19,574 nt of DNA. Origin: SIG607 sp045614505 (GTDB lineage: Bacteria; Bacillota; Clostridia; Oscillospirales; Acutalibacteraceae). Shown piece after piece: positions 7,334 to 15,233 of the stretch. The stretch spans positions 1 to 19,574 of the forward strand of contig JAZLDA010000043.1 in the NCBI GenBank assembly GCA_045614505.1, read 5' to 3'. Under the pieces are notes generated by a model, which saw only the letters and a program-made list of their open reading frames with translations, searched no databases and was not told the DNA's origin. Position 1 is the first letter of the stretch; each line of letters begins with the position of its first letter. The position numbers and the translations under genes were made by a program.

Positions 7334-8335
7334 ATGTGCAAAATCAGTGTTGTTGTTCCGGTTTATAACTGTGAAAAGACCCTTTCAAAGTGCCTTTCGT
7401 CGGTTTTAAACCAGACTTTTGAGGATTTTGAGCTTATAATAGTCAATGACGGCTCACCCGATAACAGTGATACTATATGTCGGGAATTTGCGGAAAAAGA
7501 TAAGCGTATAAAATATATCCGCCGTGAAAACGGCGGACTTGCTCACGTACGCAATTTGGGGCTTAAAGAGGCAGTCGGAGAGTACCTTTACTTTGTAGAC
7601 AGTGATGACTATATTGATGAAGGCGCTCTCGAATTTATGTTTAACACTGCGATAAAGCAGAAAAGCGATATAGTGCTTTGCGGTTATTTTCTTGAAAACG
7701 GTAAAAGTGTAGAGAAAAATAGCTGCTCGGCTGCTGCAGTTTGCGGCTCGGATATAAACTCATATATGGTGGAGCTTAAATCCAAAAACCTTATTGACCC
7801 TGCTTGGAATAAACTGTATAAAGTTTCTTTTCTTAAAGAAACAGGGATACAGTTCCCCGAGGGTGAATATTATGAGGACACATATTTTAATTTAAAGCTC
7901 CTTGATTTTAACCCTGAAATCAGTATTTGCAGTGAGTGTTTTTATCACTATGTACTTCAAATGGGCAGTATTACAAGGCGGTACAATAAAGAAAAGCTTG
8001 TCACAATTAAAGACAGAGCCCGTCTACTCAAAAGCGTTACACAGGGAATAGATTCCTACTGTGATTTTTACTTTGTTAAATGTGTATTTTCTTCCTTTAT
8101 AGATATGTTCTTTTCCCTGTCTAAAAAGGAAATTAAAGATTATATAAAGCAGGAAATCACCACCGACGAATTTATGAATGCGGCAAATAATGCCCGGTTT
8201 TCGGGGATTTCTTCAAGACTTATAATAAGCACAGCCAGAAGCAAAAGGGTAAACAGAGTTTACCGCTTTTGCAGTCTTTCCTATATCCTTAAATACAGAA
8301 TGCAGAAAATATTTTCGGCGGTGAAAAACAAATGA
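7334..8335 (+). CDS. Family 2 glycosyltransferase
   Basis: The 333-residue product opens with MCKISVVVPVYNCEKTLSKC, the GT-A fold start of GT2 enzymes. It continues with LIIVNDGSPDNS (nucleotide-binding) and YFVDSDDYID, whose DxD motif (within DSDD) binds the metal and the nucleotide-sugar. GLAHVRNLGL is also a family hallmark. No membrane segment is obvious, so it likely works at the inner face of the membrane on a polysaccharide or teichoic-acid type acceptor. The start at 7334 lies one base after the rmlA stop. An in-frame ATG at 7271 inside rmlA has no ribosome-binding site. The SD-like GAGGGG is far upstream, so translation is probably coupled to rmlA. Its sugar specificity cannot be told from sequence. 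Confidence 0.9.
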   Translation: MCKISVVVPVYNCEKTLSKCLSSVLNQTFEDFELIIVNDGSPDNSDTICREFAEKDKRIKYIRRENGGLAHVRNLGLKEAVGEYLYFVDSDDYIDEGALEFMFNTAIKQKSDIVLCGYFLENGKSVEKNSCSAAAVCGSDINSYMVELKSKNLIDPAWNKLYKVSFLKETGIQFPEGEYYEDTYFNLKLLDFNPEISICSECFYHYVLQMGSITRRYNKEKLVTIKDRARLLKSVTQGIDSYCDFYFVKCVFSSFIDMFFSLSKKEIKDYIKQEITTDEFMNAANNARFSGISSRLIISTARSKRVNRVYRFCSLSYILKYRMQKIFSAVKNK

Positions 8336-9300
8336 AAATTTCTGTTGCCATTGCCACCTATAACGGCGAAAGGTTCATAGAAGAACAGCTTCTCACTATT
8401 AAGAATCAGACTTTGCCGGTGAATGAAGTAATTATATGCGATGACGGTTCAACCGATAAAACGGTAGAGATTTGCGAAGACTTTATTAAAAAGCAGGGTC
8501 TTGCGGGCTGGACTGTTTTTGTAAACAGCGAAAACAGAGGATACTGCTTTAACTTTTACGGCGCAATTGATAAATGCGGCGGAGACGTTATTTTCCTTTC
8601 TGACCAGGACGACCGTTGGCACCCTGACAAGGTTGAAAAAATGGTGGAATGTCTTAATGAAAACAATGGAATAACTGTGCTTTCCTGCCGTTACGACGTT
8701 ATCGACGGCGAAGGAAATATTATTGAAAATTCGGGCATACCCTACCTTGGCAGTGTTTATGACGGAAGCGTTGAATACCTTACCACCGACAGCTTTATAG
8801 GTTGCTCCTATATAAGAGGATTTGCAATGTGCTTTAAAAAGGAAATAAAGAAATATTTAAAGCCCATTGACCTTAAATCAATGCTGTCTCACGACTGGTA
8901 TATATGTATGCTGGGCGCAGTTAAAGGCAAAACAGCGGTGCTTAACTTAAAACTTACCGACTATAGGTATCATTTTGATAATGTTTCTCTTTCGGATATG
9001 ACCCGAAAAACCTTTTTGGGGGATAAAAATAAGCGCCTAAGGGGACTTGGTGAATCAATAGAAGGGCATACCTATTTAAAAGATTTATGTTGCAATAAAA
9101 CAGATAAAAACAACATAGAGAATTTAATAAAACTGGAAAAAAAGCGACTGAGGTTTTTGAACAACAAAAATCCCTTTTTGTGGCTTTCTCTCATTATATA
9201 CATAAAGGTATATAAGAGATATTACAAATCACTTAAAGGCGCTTTTCGTGTCTGGCTGGGCGATTTCTGCTATGCCTACAATATAAACTTTAAGAAATAA
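8332..9300 (+). CDS. Family 2 glycosyltransferase (rhamnosyltransferase-like)
   Basis: This 322-residue GT2 enzyme starts MKISVAIATYNGERFIEEQL and has VIICDDGSTDKT and FLSDQDDRWHPDKV, the DxD segment typical of RfbF/RfbG-like rhamnosyl- and related transferases. The C-terminal third is basic and aromatic (WLSLIIYIKVYKRYYKSL) and may be a membrane-contacting helix. Its start overlaps the stop of the previous gene by four bases (ATGA), so the two are translationally coupled. With rmlA just upstream, a dTDP-rhamnose donor is a reasonable guess, but it remains a guess. A strong terminator follows immediately. Confidence 0.9.
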   Translation: MKISVAIATYNGERFIEEQLLTIKNQTLPVNEVIICDDGSTDKTVEICEDFIKKQGLAGWTVFVNSENRGYCFNFYGAIDKCGGDVIFLSDQDDRWHPDKVEKMVECLNENNGITVLSCRYDVIDGEGNIIENSGIPYLGSVYDGSVEYLTTDSFIGCSYIRGFAMCFKKEIKKYLKPIDLKSMLSHDWYICMLGAVKGKTAVLNLKLTDYRYHFDNVSLSDMTRKTFLGDKNKRLRGLGESIEGHTYLKDLCCNKTDKNNIENLIKLEKKRLRFLNNKNPFLWLSLIIYIKVYKRYYKSLKGAFRVWLGDFCYAYNINFKK

Positions 9301-9304
9301 AGAG

Positions 9305-9332
9305 AACACCCGAAGCTTTCGCTTCGGGTGTT
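9305..9332. terminator. Bidirectional intrinsic terminator between convergent genes
   Basis: A perfect 12-bp stem (9305-9316 with 9321-9332) with a TTTC loop, GC-rich in the middle (ACCCGAAGC). T-rich sequence follows it on both strands (TTTCTT on plus, CTCTTTATTT on minus). It serves the glycosyltransferase operon on the plus strand and the RpiR-type regulator gene on the minus strand. Confidence 0.92.
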
Positions 9333-9343
9333 TCTTATAAAAG

Positions 9344-10183
9344 TTATATTTTTTTGTCTTTCAGTGCCGATTCGGTGTTATGAATAGCCTGTACTGCTTT
9401 GGAATCGGAATTTGCAATTATGTAGGTGTAAAGGCAGTCGAAAATGGTAAGCTGTGCAATACGGGAGCTCATAGCAAGCAGGGAATGCTTTGTTTCTGCG
9501 GACTTTGTGAAAAGACAAATATCCGAAACTGCGGTGACGGGAGAGTCTCCGTGATTGGTGATACATATTGTGGTGGCATTATTAAGCTTTGCGATTTTCA
9601 GTGCCTGGACAATGTCGGTAGACTGTCCCGAATGGGTAATGCCTATAGCAACGCAGTCCTTGTCAAGGTGTGACGCAATAATTGCCTGCATATGGTTATC
9701 GTTGCAAGCGGCGGCGTTAAGACCTACACGCAAAAATTTATGCTGGGCGTCAACTGAAATTGAAGCGGAATTTCCCAGACCGAAGATAACAATTCGCTTT
9801 GAAGACATAATTGCCTTGGCGGCGGTTTCCAGTGAATCTTCATCCAGTACCGATGCGGTATTTTCAAGGGCAACCTTTATTTCGCCTATTCTTTTAACGA
9901 ACATATCATAGCAACTGTCATTTTTTGATATCTGCGCATTTTCGTCCGAAAGGGTAGAAACCTCTTGCGCAACGGCGAGCTTCAGTCCCTGGTATCCTCC
10001 AACTCCGAGTCTTTTTGCAAAGCGGACTACAGTGGCATCTCCGCATCCGATGACATCTGCAAATTGCGTAATGGAAAGGGGAAGAATCATCTTTGGATTT
10101 TCAATAAGACTGTCGGCGATTTTTCTTTCACCCGGCCCCATTTCCTTGTAAAGAGAACGCATATTAAGCAGTATTGATTTCAT
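9344..10183 (-). CDS. MurR/RpiR family transcriptional regulator
   Basis: The 279-residue protein has an N-terminal HTH_6 domain (about 1-77, recognition region SITQFADVIGCGDATVVRFAKRLG). A C-terminal SIS domain (about 115-245) contains IVIFGLGNSASISVDAQHKF and AIGITHSGQSTDIVQAL, the phosphosugar-binding loops. Such proteins sense a sugar phosphate from the pathway they control. It is divergent from the catabolic operon starting at 10397, with 213 bases between, so it is the likely local repressor or activator. I prefer ATG 10183 because AAGGTG lies 9 bases upstream; the in-frame GTG at 10195 overlaps that ribosome-binding site. The effector is probably a phosphorylated intermediate made by one of the two kinases in the operon, which is inference. 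Confidence 0.9.
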   Translation of the reverse strand: MKSILLNMRSLYKEMGPGERKIADSLIENPKMILPLSITQFADVIGCGDATVVRFAKRLGVGGYQGLKLAVAQEVSTLSDENAQISKNDSCYDMFVKRIGEIKVALENTASVLDEDSLETAAKAIMSSKRIVIFGLGNSASISVDAQHKFLRVGLNAAACNDNHMQAIIASHLDKDCVAIGITHSGQSTDIVQALKIAKLNNATTICITNHGDSPVTAVSDICLFTKSAETKHSLLAMSSRIAQLTIFDCLYTYIIANSDSKAVQAIHNTESALKDKKI

Positions 10184-10204
10184 ATAAAAACGCACCTTCT
10201 TAAG

Positions 10205-10233
10205 AAAATAATTTCCAAATTTGTTAAAAACAA
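10205..10233 (-). promoter_or_regulatory. Possible promoter of the RpiR-type regulator gene
   Basis: On the minus strand TTGTTT (10233-10228), a 17-base spacer and TATTTT (10210-10205) are a weak but correctly spaced match. The -35 lies in a small palindrome, TTGTT-AAA-AACAA (10221-10233). The region is very A/T rich, so chance matches are easy. Confidence 0.35.
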
Positions 10234-10249
10234 CGAAAATAATATTTTA

Positions 10250-10274
10250 AAAAATGAAAAAATTTTTCATTTTT
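10250..10274. promoter_or_regulatory. 25-bp perfect palindrome, candidate RpiR operator
   Basis: Two perfect 12-base arms (AAAAATGAAAAA and its complement) flank a single central A at 10262. It lies 3 bases upstream of the -35 of the catabolic operon promoter and between the two divergent genes, the expected place for a site bound by the divergent regulator. TGAAA/TTTCA half-sites fit what I recall of several RpiR-family operators. It is low-complexity A/T sequence, so part of the symmetry could be chance. Confidence 0.5.
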
Positions 10275-10277
10275 CTC

Positions 10278-10306
10278 TTGATTTTTTTTCAGCAAGGTAG
10301 TATTAT
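10278..10306 (+). promoter_or_regulatory. Main promoter of the sugar catabolic operon
   Basis: TTGATT at 10278-10283, a 17-base spacer, and TATTAT at 10301-10306: four of six and five of six consensus bases at ideal spacing. Predicted start near 10313 leaves a leader of about 84 bases before the GTG at 10397. The leader contains a further inverted repeat. Confidence 0.7.
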
Positions 10307-10323
10307 TAATATAGTACAATTAG

Positions 10324-10351
10324 GTGAAATTTTGGCTTTAAAAAAATTCAC
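10324..10351. promoter_or_regulatory. Imperfect inverted repeat in the operon leader, candidate second operator
   Basis: GTGAAATTTT (10324-10333) and AAAAATTCAC (10342-10351) pair at 9 of 10 positions across an 8-base spacer. It shares TGAA/TTCA ends with the upstream palindrome at 10250-10274, but with different internal spacing. It lies downstream of the predicted start and could act as a roadblock operator or an RNA hairpin. No U-tract follows, so it is not a terminator. Confidence 0.4.
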
Positions 10352-10361
10352 ATTGTATTAT
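10332..10361 (+). promoter_or_regulatory. Possible second promoter of the catabolic operon
   Basis: TTGGCT at 10332-10337 and TATTAT at 10356-10361 with an 18-base spacer would start transcription near 10368, leaving a short leader. It overlaps the inverted repeat at 10324-10351. It is weaker than the promoter at 10278-10306 and may be chance. Confidence 0.3.
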
Positions 10362-10396
10362 AACACAAAATAATAAAAAATGAAAGGGGTAATTTT

Positions 10397-11809
10397 GTGC
10401 TTGACTATAAAGTAAAAATAGGTCTTGTGGCTATGAGAAGAAATGCTACTGACCGCCCTAGAGGAACTTTTCTGACATGGTATTCTGCTGAGCAGAGAGG
10501 AAAGCGTTTTACCGAATATATTGAAAAGAATTTCACAAGCGAAAATGTGGAGTTTGTTGACAACAAGGGAATAGGCACAGCCGACCTTGTCTTCGATGAC
10601 AAGAGCGCAAATGAGGTTATTGAACGCTTCAAATCTGAAAAGGTTGACGCAGTTATGATAATTAACTGTAACTTCGGAAATGAAGAGGCTGCGGCAGATA
10701 TAGCAAAGGCTATGGGTGTTCCGGTACTTCTTTGGGCTCCGCTTGACGACGAATACTATGTTGACGGTATGCGTCCCACCGATTCTCAGTGCGGACTTTT
10801 CGGTGTGTCCCGTCAATTCCAGCGTTATCATATTCCATTTTCACATCTGCCTTGCTGCAGAGTGGAAAGCGATGAATTTAAAGAGGGATTTGACAGCTTT
10901 GTAAGGGTTGCCTGTATGGTTAAAAACTTCAGAGGTCTTCGTATAGGACAAATCGGCTCCCGTCCTCTGCCGTTCTTCTCGGTTATTTGTAATGAGGGCG
11001 AGCTTATGGAAAAGTTCGGAGTAAGAGTTGTTGCTCTTAACTTTGCTATGATTGAGCAGAGAATGAAAGAGGCAGACGAAAAGTATGCTGACGAAATCAA
11101 GGAATATGAAAACTATTTCCTCAAGGGCTTTACGCTTGACGATTTAACCCCTAATTATTTACATAATATGGCAAAGCTTGCCGCAGTTTATAAGCATCTT
11201 TTTGAAGAGTTTAATCTTGATGTTATTTCTGCCGAGTGCTGGACTGCTACTCCTGTTATGTTTGACGGACTTGCACCCTGTGCGGTTTACGGTCTTCTTA
11301 ACGATATGGGATATATGGTTTCCTGCGAGAGCGATATGCACTGCGCACTGACTATGGTACTTCTTAAATGCGCAACTCTCGGTAAGGGTAAGCCCCTCTT
11401 CGGTGAGTTTACCGTAAGACATCCCGAAAATAAAAATGCCGAGCTTCTCTGGCACTGCGGACCCTTCCCCCTTAGTGAGAAGGCAGAGGAGGGAACAGAC
11501 AGCAATGCGCGTCTTGTTAATCAGCGTGAATGGTTCAGAGCAAAGGACGGCACCTATACCGTTGCCCGTATGGATCAGGAGAGCGGTGACTATATGATTC
11601 TGCCTCTTGTTTGCAATACTACCGAAGGTCCTCAGACACACGGCACATATCTTTGGGGTGAATTTGAGGACTTGCAGGCTGTTGAAGACCGCTTGCTTGA
11701 CGGACCCTACATTCACCATTTCGTTGAGATGAAGGGTGATTACAGAAAAGAAATCAACGAATTCTGTAAGTATTTCCCCAATCTCAAGGTTGATAAATCT
11801 GTTAATTAA
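10397..11809 (+). CDS. L-fucose/L-arabinose isomerase family protein
   Basis: The 470-residue product belongs to the FucI/AraA-like isomerase group (COG2407 type), Mn-dependent aldose-ketose isomerases, though many relatives are uncharacterised. By family pattern the metal ligands should be E280 (SAECWTA), D313 (CESDMHCA) and H353 (LLWHCGPFP). GQIGSRPLPFFSVICNEGEL is another conserved block. It is shorter than true L-fucose isomerase (about 590 residues), so it should not be called FucI. The start is GTG at 10397 with AAGGGG 7-8 bases upstream. It is the first gene of the operon under the RpiR-type regulator. The most likely job is to convert the incoming aldose, or an oxidised form of it, to a ketose; the substrate is unknown. 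Confidence 0.82.
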   Translation: MLDYKVKIGLVAMRRNATDRPRGTFLTWYSAEQRGKRFTEYIEKNFTSENVEFVDNKGIGTADLVFDDKSANEVIERFKSEKVDAVMIINCNFGNEEAAADIAKAMGVPVLLWAPLDDEYYVDGMRPTDSQCGLFGVSRQFQRYHIPFSHLPCCRVESDEFKEGFDSFVRVACMVKNFRGLRIGQIGSRPLPFFSVICNEGELMEKFGVRVVALNFAMIEQRMKEADEKYADEIKEYENYFLKGFTLDDLTPNYLHNMAKLAAVYKHLFEEFNLDVISAECWTATPVMFDGLAPCAVYGLLNDMGYMVSCESDMHCALTMVLLKCATLGKGKPLFGEFTVRHPENKNAELLWHCGPFPLSEKAEEGTDSNARLVNQREWFRAKDGTYTVARMDQESGDYMILPLVCNTTEGPQTHGTYLWGEFEDLQAVEDRLLDGPYIHHFVEMKGDYRKEINEFCKYFPNLKVDKSVN

Positions 11810-11827
11810 TAAAAAGGAGATATAATT

Positions 11828-13264
11828 ATGCAATACCAGATGAATGAATTTTTGTTTGCAATGATTCTCACTGAGCTTGAGGATGCTGTAGGCAAAGAAA
11901 ACTGCTCTACCAGAGCAATCGACAAGGTAACCCACAGTGTTGACTACTACTGGCTGTCCCGTATGTGGGCTGACAGAGGCTGTCGTATGCCCGAGGCTGA
12001 CATAGTTGTTTGCCCCGAAAACGCACAGGAAGTTTCCAAGGTTTTAAAAATCGCTAACTACTATAAGCTTCCCGTAACCACTTGGGGTGCAGGCGGCGGA
12101 ACTCAGGGCGGTGCTATCCCTGTTTGCGGAGGTATTATTCTTGATACTAAAAGAATGAATAAGATTTATGAGGTTAACACCGAGGGTATGTACATTGAGT
12201 GCGGTACCGGTGCAATTTATAAGCACATTGAATGGGCTGCAAATGAAGTTGGTAAGGCTACAATGCATTATCCCTCTTCTCTTACCTGTTCTACCGTAGG
12301 CGGCTTCCTTGCACACAGAGGTATCGGCGTTGTTTCCACCAAGTACGGCAAAATTGACGATATGGTACTTAAGATGGAGGTTGTTCTTCCTAACGGTGAT
12401 ATTATTGAGACCTGCTCTGCACCGAAACACGCTGCAGGCCCCGACTTAAACCAGATATTTATCGGCTCTGAGGGTACTCTCGGTATCATTACCAAGGCTC
12501 AGATTCGTATTTTCGACCAGCCTGAAGAAACACGCTTCCGCGGCTTCTTATTCCAGGATATGACTGGTGCTTTCAAGGCTTCCCGTGAGCTTTTACAGAA
12601 GTTCAAGCCCTCTGTTATGCGTCTTTACGACGAGGCTGAGACTGCTTCTCTTATTAAGAAAATCGTAGGCGTTGAGCGCAAGGGCGCATTTATGAACGTT
12701 GCTTACGAGGGTGTTAAGGAAATGGTTGAGGTTGAAGAAAAGATTCTTCTTGAAACCTTTGCCAAGTACGGCGCAGAAGACCTTGGCAGTGAGTACGGTG
12801 AAAAGTGGTGGAAAGAGAAGATTACCTTCTTCTATCCCGGTCACATGATGGACATTCCTCAGATGTTCGGTACAATGGATACCATTGCGCCTTACGGCAA
12901 GATTGAAGAAATCTACTGGGCTATGAAGGCTGCAATTGAAAAGGAATTCCCCCAGGCAAAATTCATTGCTCACTTCTCTCACTGGTATGAGTGGGGCGCA
13001 ATGGTTTACGACCGCTTCATTATTGAAGGCAAAGATGTTCCTCAGGATCCCGTTGAAGCACTCAGACTGCATCAGAGAGTATGGACTACAGGTGTTCGTA
13101 CCGCTATTGCTCACGGCGGTGTTGTTAACGACCACCACGGCGTAGGCATCAAACTGGGTCGTCTTATGAAAGAACAGTACGGACCTGCAATGCAGGTATT
13201 TGAAGGCATTAAGAAGCAGTTAGACCCCAACGGAATTATGAATCCGTTCAAACTTGGTCTTTAA
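11828..13264 (+). CDS. FAD-linked oxidoreductase, GlcD/AGPS-like
   Basis: The 478-residue flavoprotein has an FAD-binding type 4 domain (about residues 55-195), with WGAGGGTQGGAIPVCGGIILD as the pyrophosphate loop and GSEGTLGIIT closing the domain. A C-terminal FAD-oxidase domain ends in DPNGIMNPFKLGL. The motif NDHHGVG (H436, H437) resembles the active-site HHHGVG of alkylglycerone-phosphate synthase rather than the GEHGIG of glycolate or lactate dehydrogenases. The alternatives are therefore a 2-hydroxyacid dehydrogenase, a polyol or sugar-alcohol dehydrogenase, or an AGPS-like enzyme. Given the sugar enzymes around it, an alcohol or hydroxyacid oxidation is favoured. AAGGAGATATAATT precedes the start. 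The next gene encodes an Fe-S protein and an ETF subunit gene lies downstream, so electrons probably leave through them. Confidence 0.88.
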   Translation: MQYQMNEFLFAMILTELEDAVGKENCSTRAIDKVTHSVDYYWLSRMWADRGCRMPEADIVVCPENAQEVSKVLKIANYYKLPVTTWGAGGGTQGGAIPVCGGIILDTKRMNKIYEVNTEGMYIECGTGAIYKHIEWAANEVGKATMHYPSSLTCSTVGGFLAHRGIGVVSTKYGKIDDMVLKMEVVLPNGDIIETCSAPKHAAGPDLNQIFIGSEGTLGIITKAQIRIFDQPEETRFRGFLFQDMTGAFKASRELLQKFKPSVMRLYDEAETASLIKKIVGVERKGAFMNVAYEGVKEMVEVEEKILLETFAKYGAEDLGSEYGEKWWKEKITFFYPGHMMDIPQMFGTMDTIAPYGKIEEIYWAMKAAIEKEFPQAKFIAHFSHWYEWGAMVYDRFIIEGKDVPQDPVEALRLHQRVWTTGVRTAIAHGGVVNDHHGVGIKLGRLMKEQYGPAMQVFEGIKKQLDPNGIMNPFKLGL

Positions 13265-13287
13265 TTTACGACAGGAGGTAAATAGTT

Positions 13288-14373
13288 ATGATAATGTCAG
13301 AAAAAGGAAAACAGCATGTTGATTCCTGCCGTTTTTGCTGGATGTGTCACCACATTTGTCCTATCGGTAATGCTACCGGTCAGGAAAGAAATACCGCCCG
13401 CGCAAGAGCGCTGGGTATCTCCCTTGTAAATCGTGAGGCAATTGACCTTACCGAAATTATGGATAACATTTTTGAATGCGGCTGCTGCGGCGCTTGCGTT
13501 AAAGAATGTGTAACAGGTTGGGACCCTGTTATGTTTACCAAAGAAACCCGTCTCCATGCTGCTATGGAGGATAAGCTCCCCGATTACATAAATGTTTTAG
13601 TTGATAATTGTCTTGAAAAGGGAAATGCTTACGGCATTACCGAAATTGATGCAGAACTTAAAAAGGCTATTGCTAATCATTCTGCTAAGACTGATATTCT
13701 TCTTTTCCTCGGTGTTGACGCTATCTATAAAGCTCCCGATTGTGCTGTCAAGGCTATTAAGGCTCTTGAAAAAGCTGGTGTTGATTTCACCGTTTTAGAG
13801 AAAGAACCTGCTTCCGGCGCTCAGCTTGAATATCTTATCAGCGCTGCAAATGAAACCAAGGAAGTTATGAATGACTGCGCTAAAGCTATTAACGGCTTTA
13901 AGACTGTTGTTGCTTATGACCCACAGGATGCTAAGGTATTTAAGCGTGAATATAAAGAGTGGGATATCGCTCTTTCTGCTGAAGTTAAAACCTTTACTGC
14001 TTTTGTTGCAGGTCTTCTTAAAGACGGCGCATTAAAGGCAGAAAATACTGGCAAAAAGGTTGTTTTCCAGGATCCCTTCCAGCTTGCACGTGACCTTGGC
14101 GAAACCGAGGAAGCAAGAGAAATCGTTTCTGCTTACGCTGTTCTCGGCGAAATGCTTTGCAACAGAAAAGATACTATGTGGGCAGGAAACATCCTTATGC
14201 GTGAGTGGATGAGTGAAGTTATGGATAAGGTTGCTCTCGCTCGTATCTTCAACGCTAAATGCGTAAATGCAGATACCATAGTTACAGCTTCTGTCAGTGA
14301 ATATGTTTCTCTTAAGGCAGTGGAGAAGGACGTAAAGGTTATCTCCATTGAAGAACTGATTTTAGGTGAATAA
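13288..14373 (+). CDS. Dicluster Fe-S electron-transfer protein with degenerate CCG domains
   Basis: The 361-residue protein carries two ferredoxin-type [4Fe-4S] motifs: C14-x2-C17-x2-C20-x3-C24-P and C64-x2-C67-x2-C70-x3-C74, with an extra C66. The rest aligns by pattern with the paired CCG (cysteine-rich) domains of GlcF, GlpC, LutA and HdrD, but the hallmark cysteines are gone. The usual LGC is LGV (V143), CCG is ASG (175-177), TxCPxC is AYDPQD (209-214), and DPC is DPF (F264). It should still relay electrons from the FAD enzyme encoded just upstream, but cannot hold a CCG-type non-cubane cluster. AGGAGG lies 9 bases before ATG 13288. The next start follows 2 bases after its stop. Confidence 0.85.
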   Translation: MIMSEKGKQHVDSCRFCWMCHHICPIGNATGQERNTARARALGISLVNREAIDLTEIMDNIFECGCCGACVKECVTGWDPVMFTKETRLHAAMEDKLPDYINVLVDNCLEKGNAYGITEIDAELKKAIANHSAKTDILLFLGVDAIYKAPDCAVKAIKALEKAGVDFTVLEKEPASGAQLEYLISAANETKEVMNDCAKAINGFKTVVAYDPQDAKVFKREYKEWDIALSAEVKTFTAFVAGLLKDGALKAENTGKKVVFQDPFQLARDLGETEEAREIVSAYAVLGEMLCNRKDTMWAGNILMREWMSEVMDKVALARIFNAKCVNADTIVTASVSEYVSLKAVEKDVKVISIEELILGE

Positions 14374-14375
14374 TT

Positions 14376-15215
14376 ATGTTGGTAAACTTAAAATATGTGC
14401 TTGATTTAGCAGAAAAAGGCGGTTTCTGCATACCTGCTTTTAATGTTTATAATATGGAGAGCGCAATGGGCGTTATAAGAGCAGCAGAAGAAACTAATGC
14501 GCCTATTATTATGCAGGTTTATCCTCGTCTTATGAAAGAGGAAACAGGTTATTATTTATCTCCCGTTATCCTTGCAGCTGCAAAAAAAGCTTCTGTTCCT
14601 GTTTGCTTCCATCTTGACCACGGTCCCAGTGAGCTTGAAACAACACGCTCACTTCGTTATGGCGCTACAGGTATAATGCTTGATGGCTCAACACTTCCCT
14701 TTGAAGAAAATATAGCTCTTACAAAGAGAGTTGTTGAAACCTGTAAGTTTGTTGATGTACAGGTAGAGGGTGAACTTGGCCATGTTGGTACTACCGCTGA
14801 TAAGGATATGGACGAATTTACTACCCCTGCTGATGCAAAAAAATTCGTTGAGGAGACCGGTGTGGCATGTCTTGCAGTAGCTGTAGGCACCGCTCACGGA
14901 AAATACAAAAAACCGCCCAAGCTTGATATTGAGCGTATTGAAGAAATCCGCAAGGCAACAAACAATACAGCTTTAGTGCTTCACGGCGGTTCCGGAGTTC
15001 CTGATGAAGAAATCAAAAAGGCGGTTAAAGCAGGTATTCGCAAAATGAATTTTGCTACTGATATTTGTTACGCCTTCCTTGATTCTTGTCTCGAAGAGCT
15101 TCAGAAACCTGACCGAGCAATTGCTATTGATAATTTTATGAAAAAGCCAATTGAAGCAGTTAAGGAATTCTGTATTACCAGAATTAAACTTGTCGGTGCA
15201 AATAACAAAGCATAA
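14376..15215 (+). CDS. Class II aldolase of the fructose-bisphosphate/tagatose-bisphosphate/IolJ type
   Basis: The 279-residue zinc aldolase would split a ketose 1-phosphate or bisphosphate into dihydroxyacetone phosphate and an aldehyde. HLDHG gives catalytic D81 and zinc ligand H82. H174 (GTAHGKY) and H203 (VLHGGSG) are the other zinc histidines, and VEGELG lies between them. The length fits FbaA-short, GatY and IolJ enzymes. Substrates in this family include fructose-1,6-bisphosphate, tagatose-1,6-bisphosphate, 2-deoxy-5-keto-gluconate-6-phosphate (IolJ) and sulfosugar phosphates. Neighbouring PfkB and IolB genes make an IolJ-like substrate plausible but not shown. The start is 2 bases after the Fe-S gene stop, with AGGTGA as ribosome-binding site inside that gene. 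Confidence 0.9.
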   Translation: MLVNLKYVLDLAEKGGFCIPAFNVYNMESAMGVIRAAEETNAPIIMQVYPRLMKEETGYYLSPVILAAAKKASVPVCFHLDHGPSELETTRSLRYGATGIMLDGSTLPFEENIALTKRVVETCKFVDVQVEGELGHVGTTADKDMDEFTTPADAKKFVEETGVACLAVAVGTAHGKYKKPPKLDIERIEEIRKATNNTALVLHGGSGVPDEEIKKAVKAGIRKMNFATDICYAFLDSCLEELQKPDRAIAIDNFMKKPIEAVKEFCITRIKLVGANNKA

Positions 15216-15233
15216 TTAGTGGAGACGTGTATT

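Noticed and set aside
10307..10396. A riboswitch or CcpA (cre) site in the operon leader
   Set aside because: No cre consensus is present, and the leader has only a weak A/T inverted repeat without conserved riboswitch features that I can recognise.
11159..11935. A 258-codon minus-strand frame spanning the end of the isomerase and start of the FAD gene
   Set aside because: It crosses an intergenic gap and two genuine genes, with no plausible start signal or domain.
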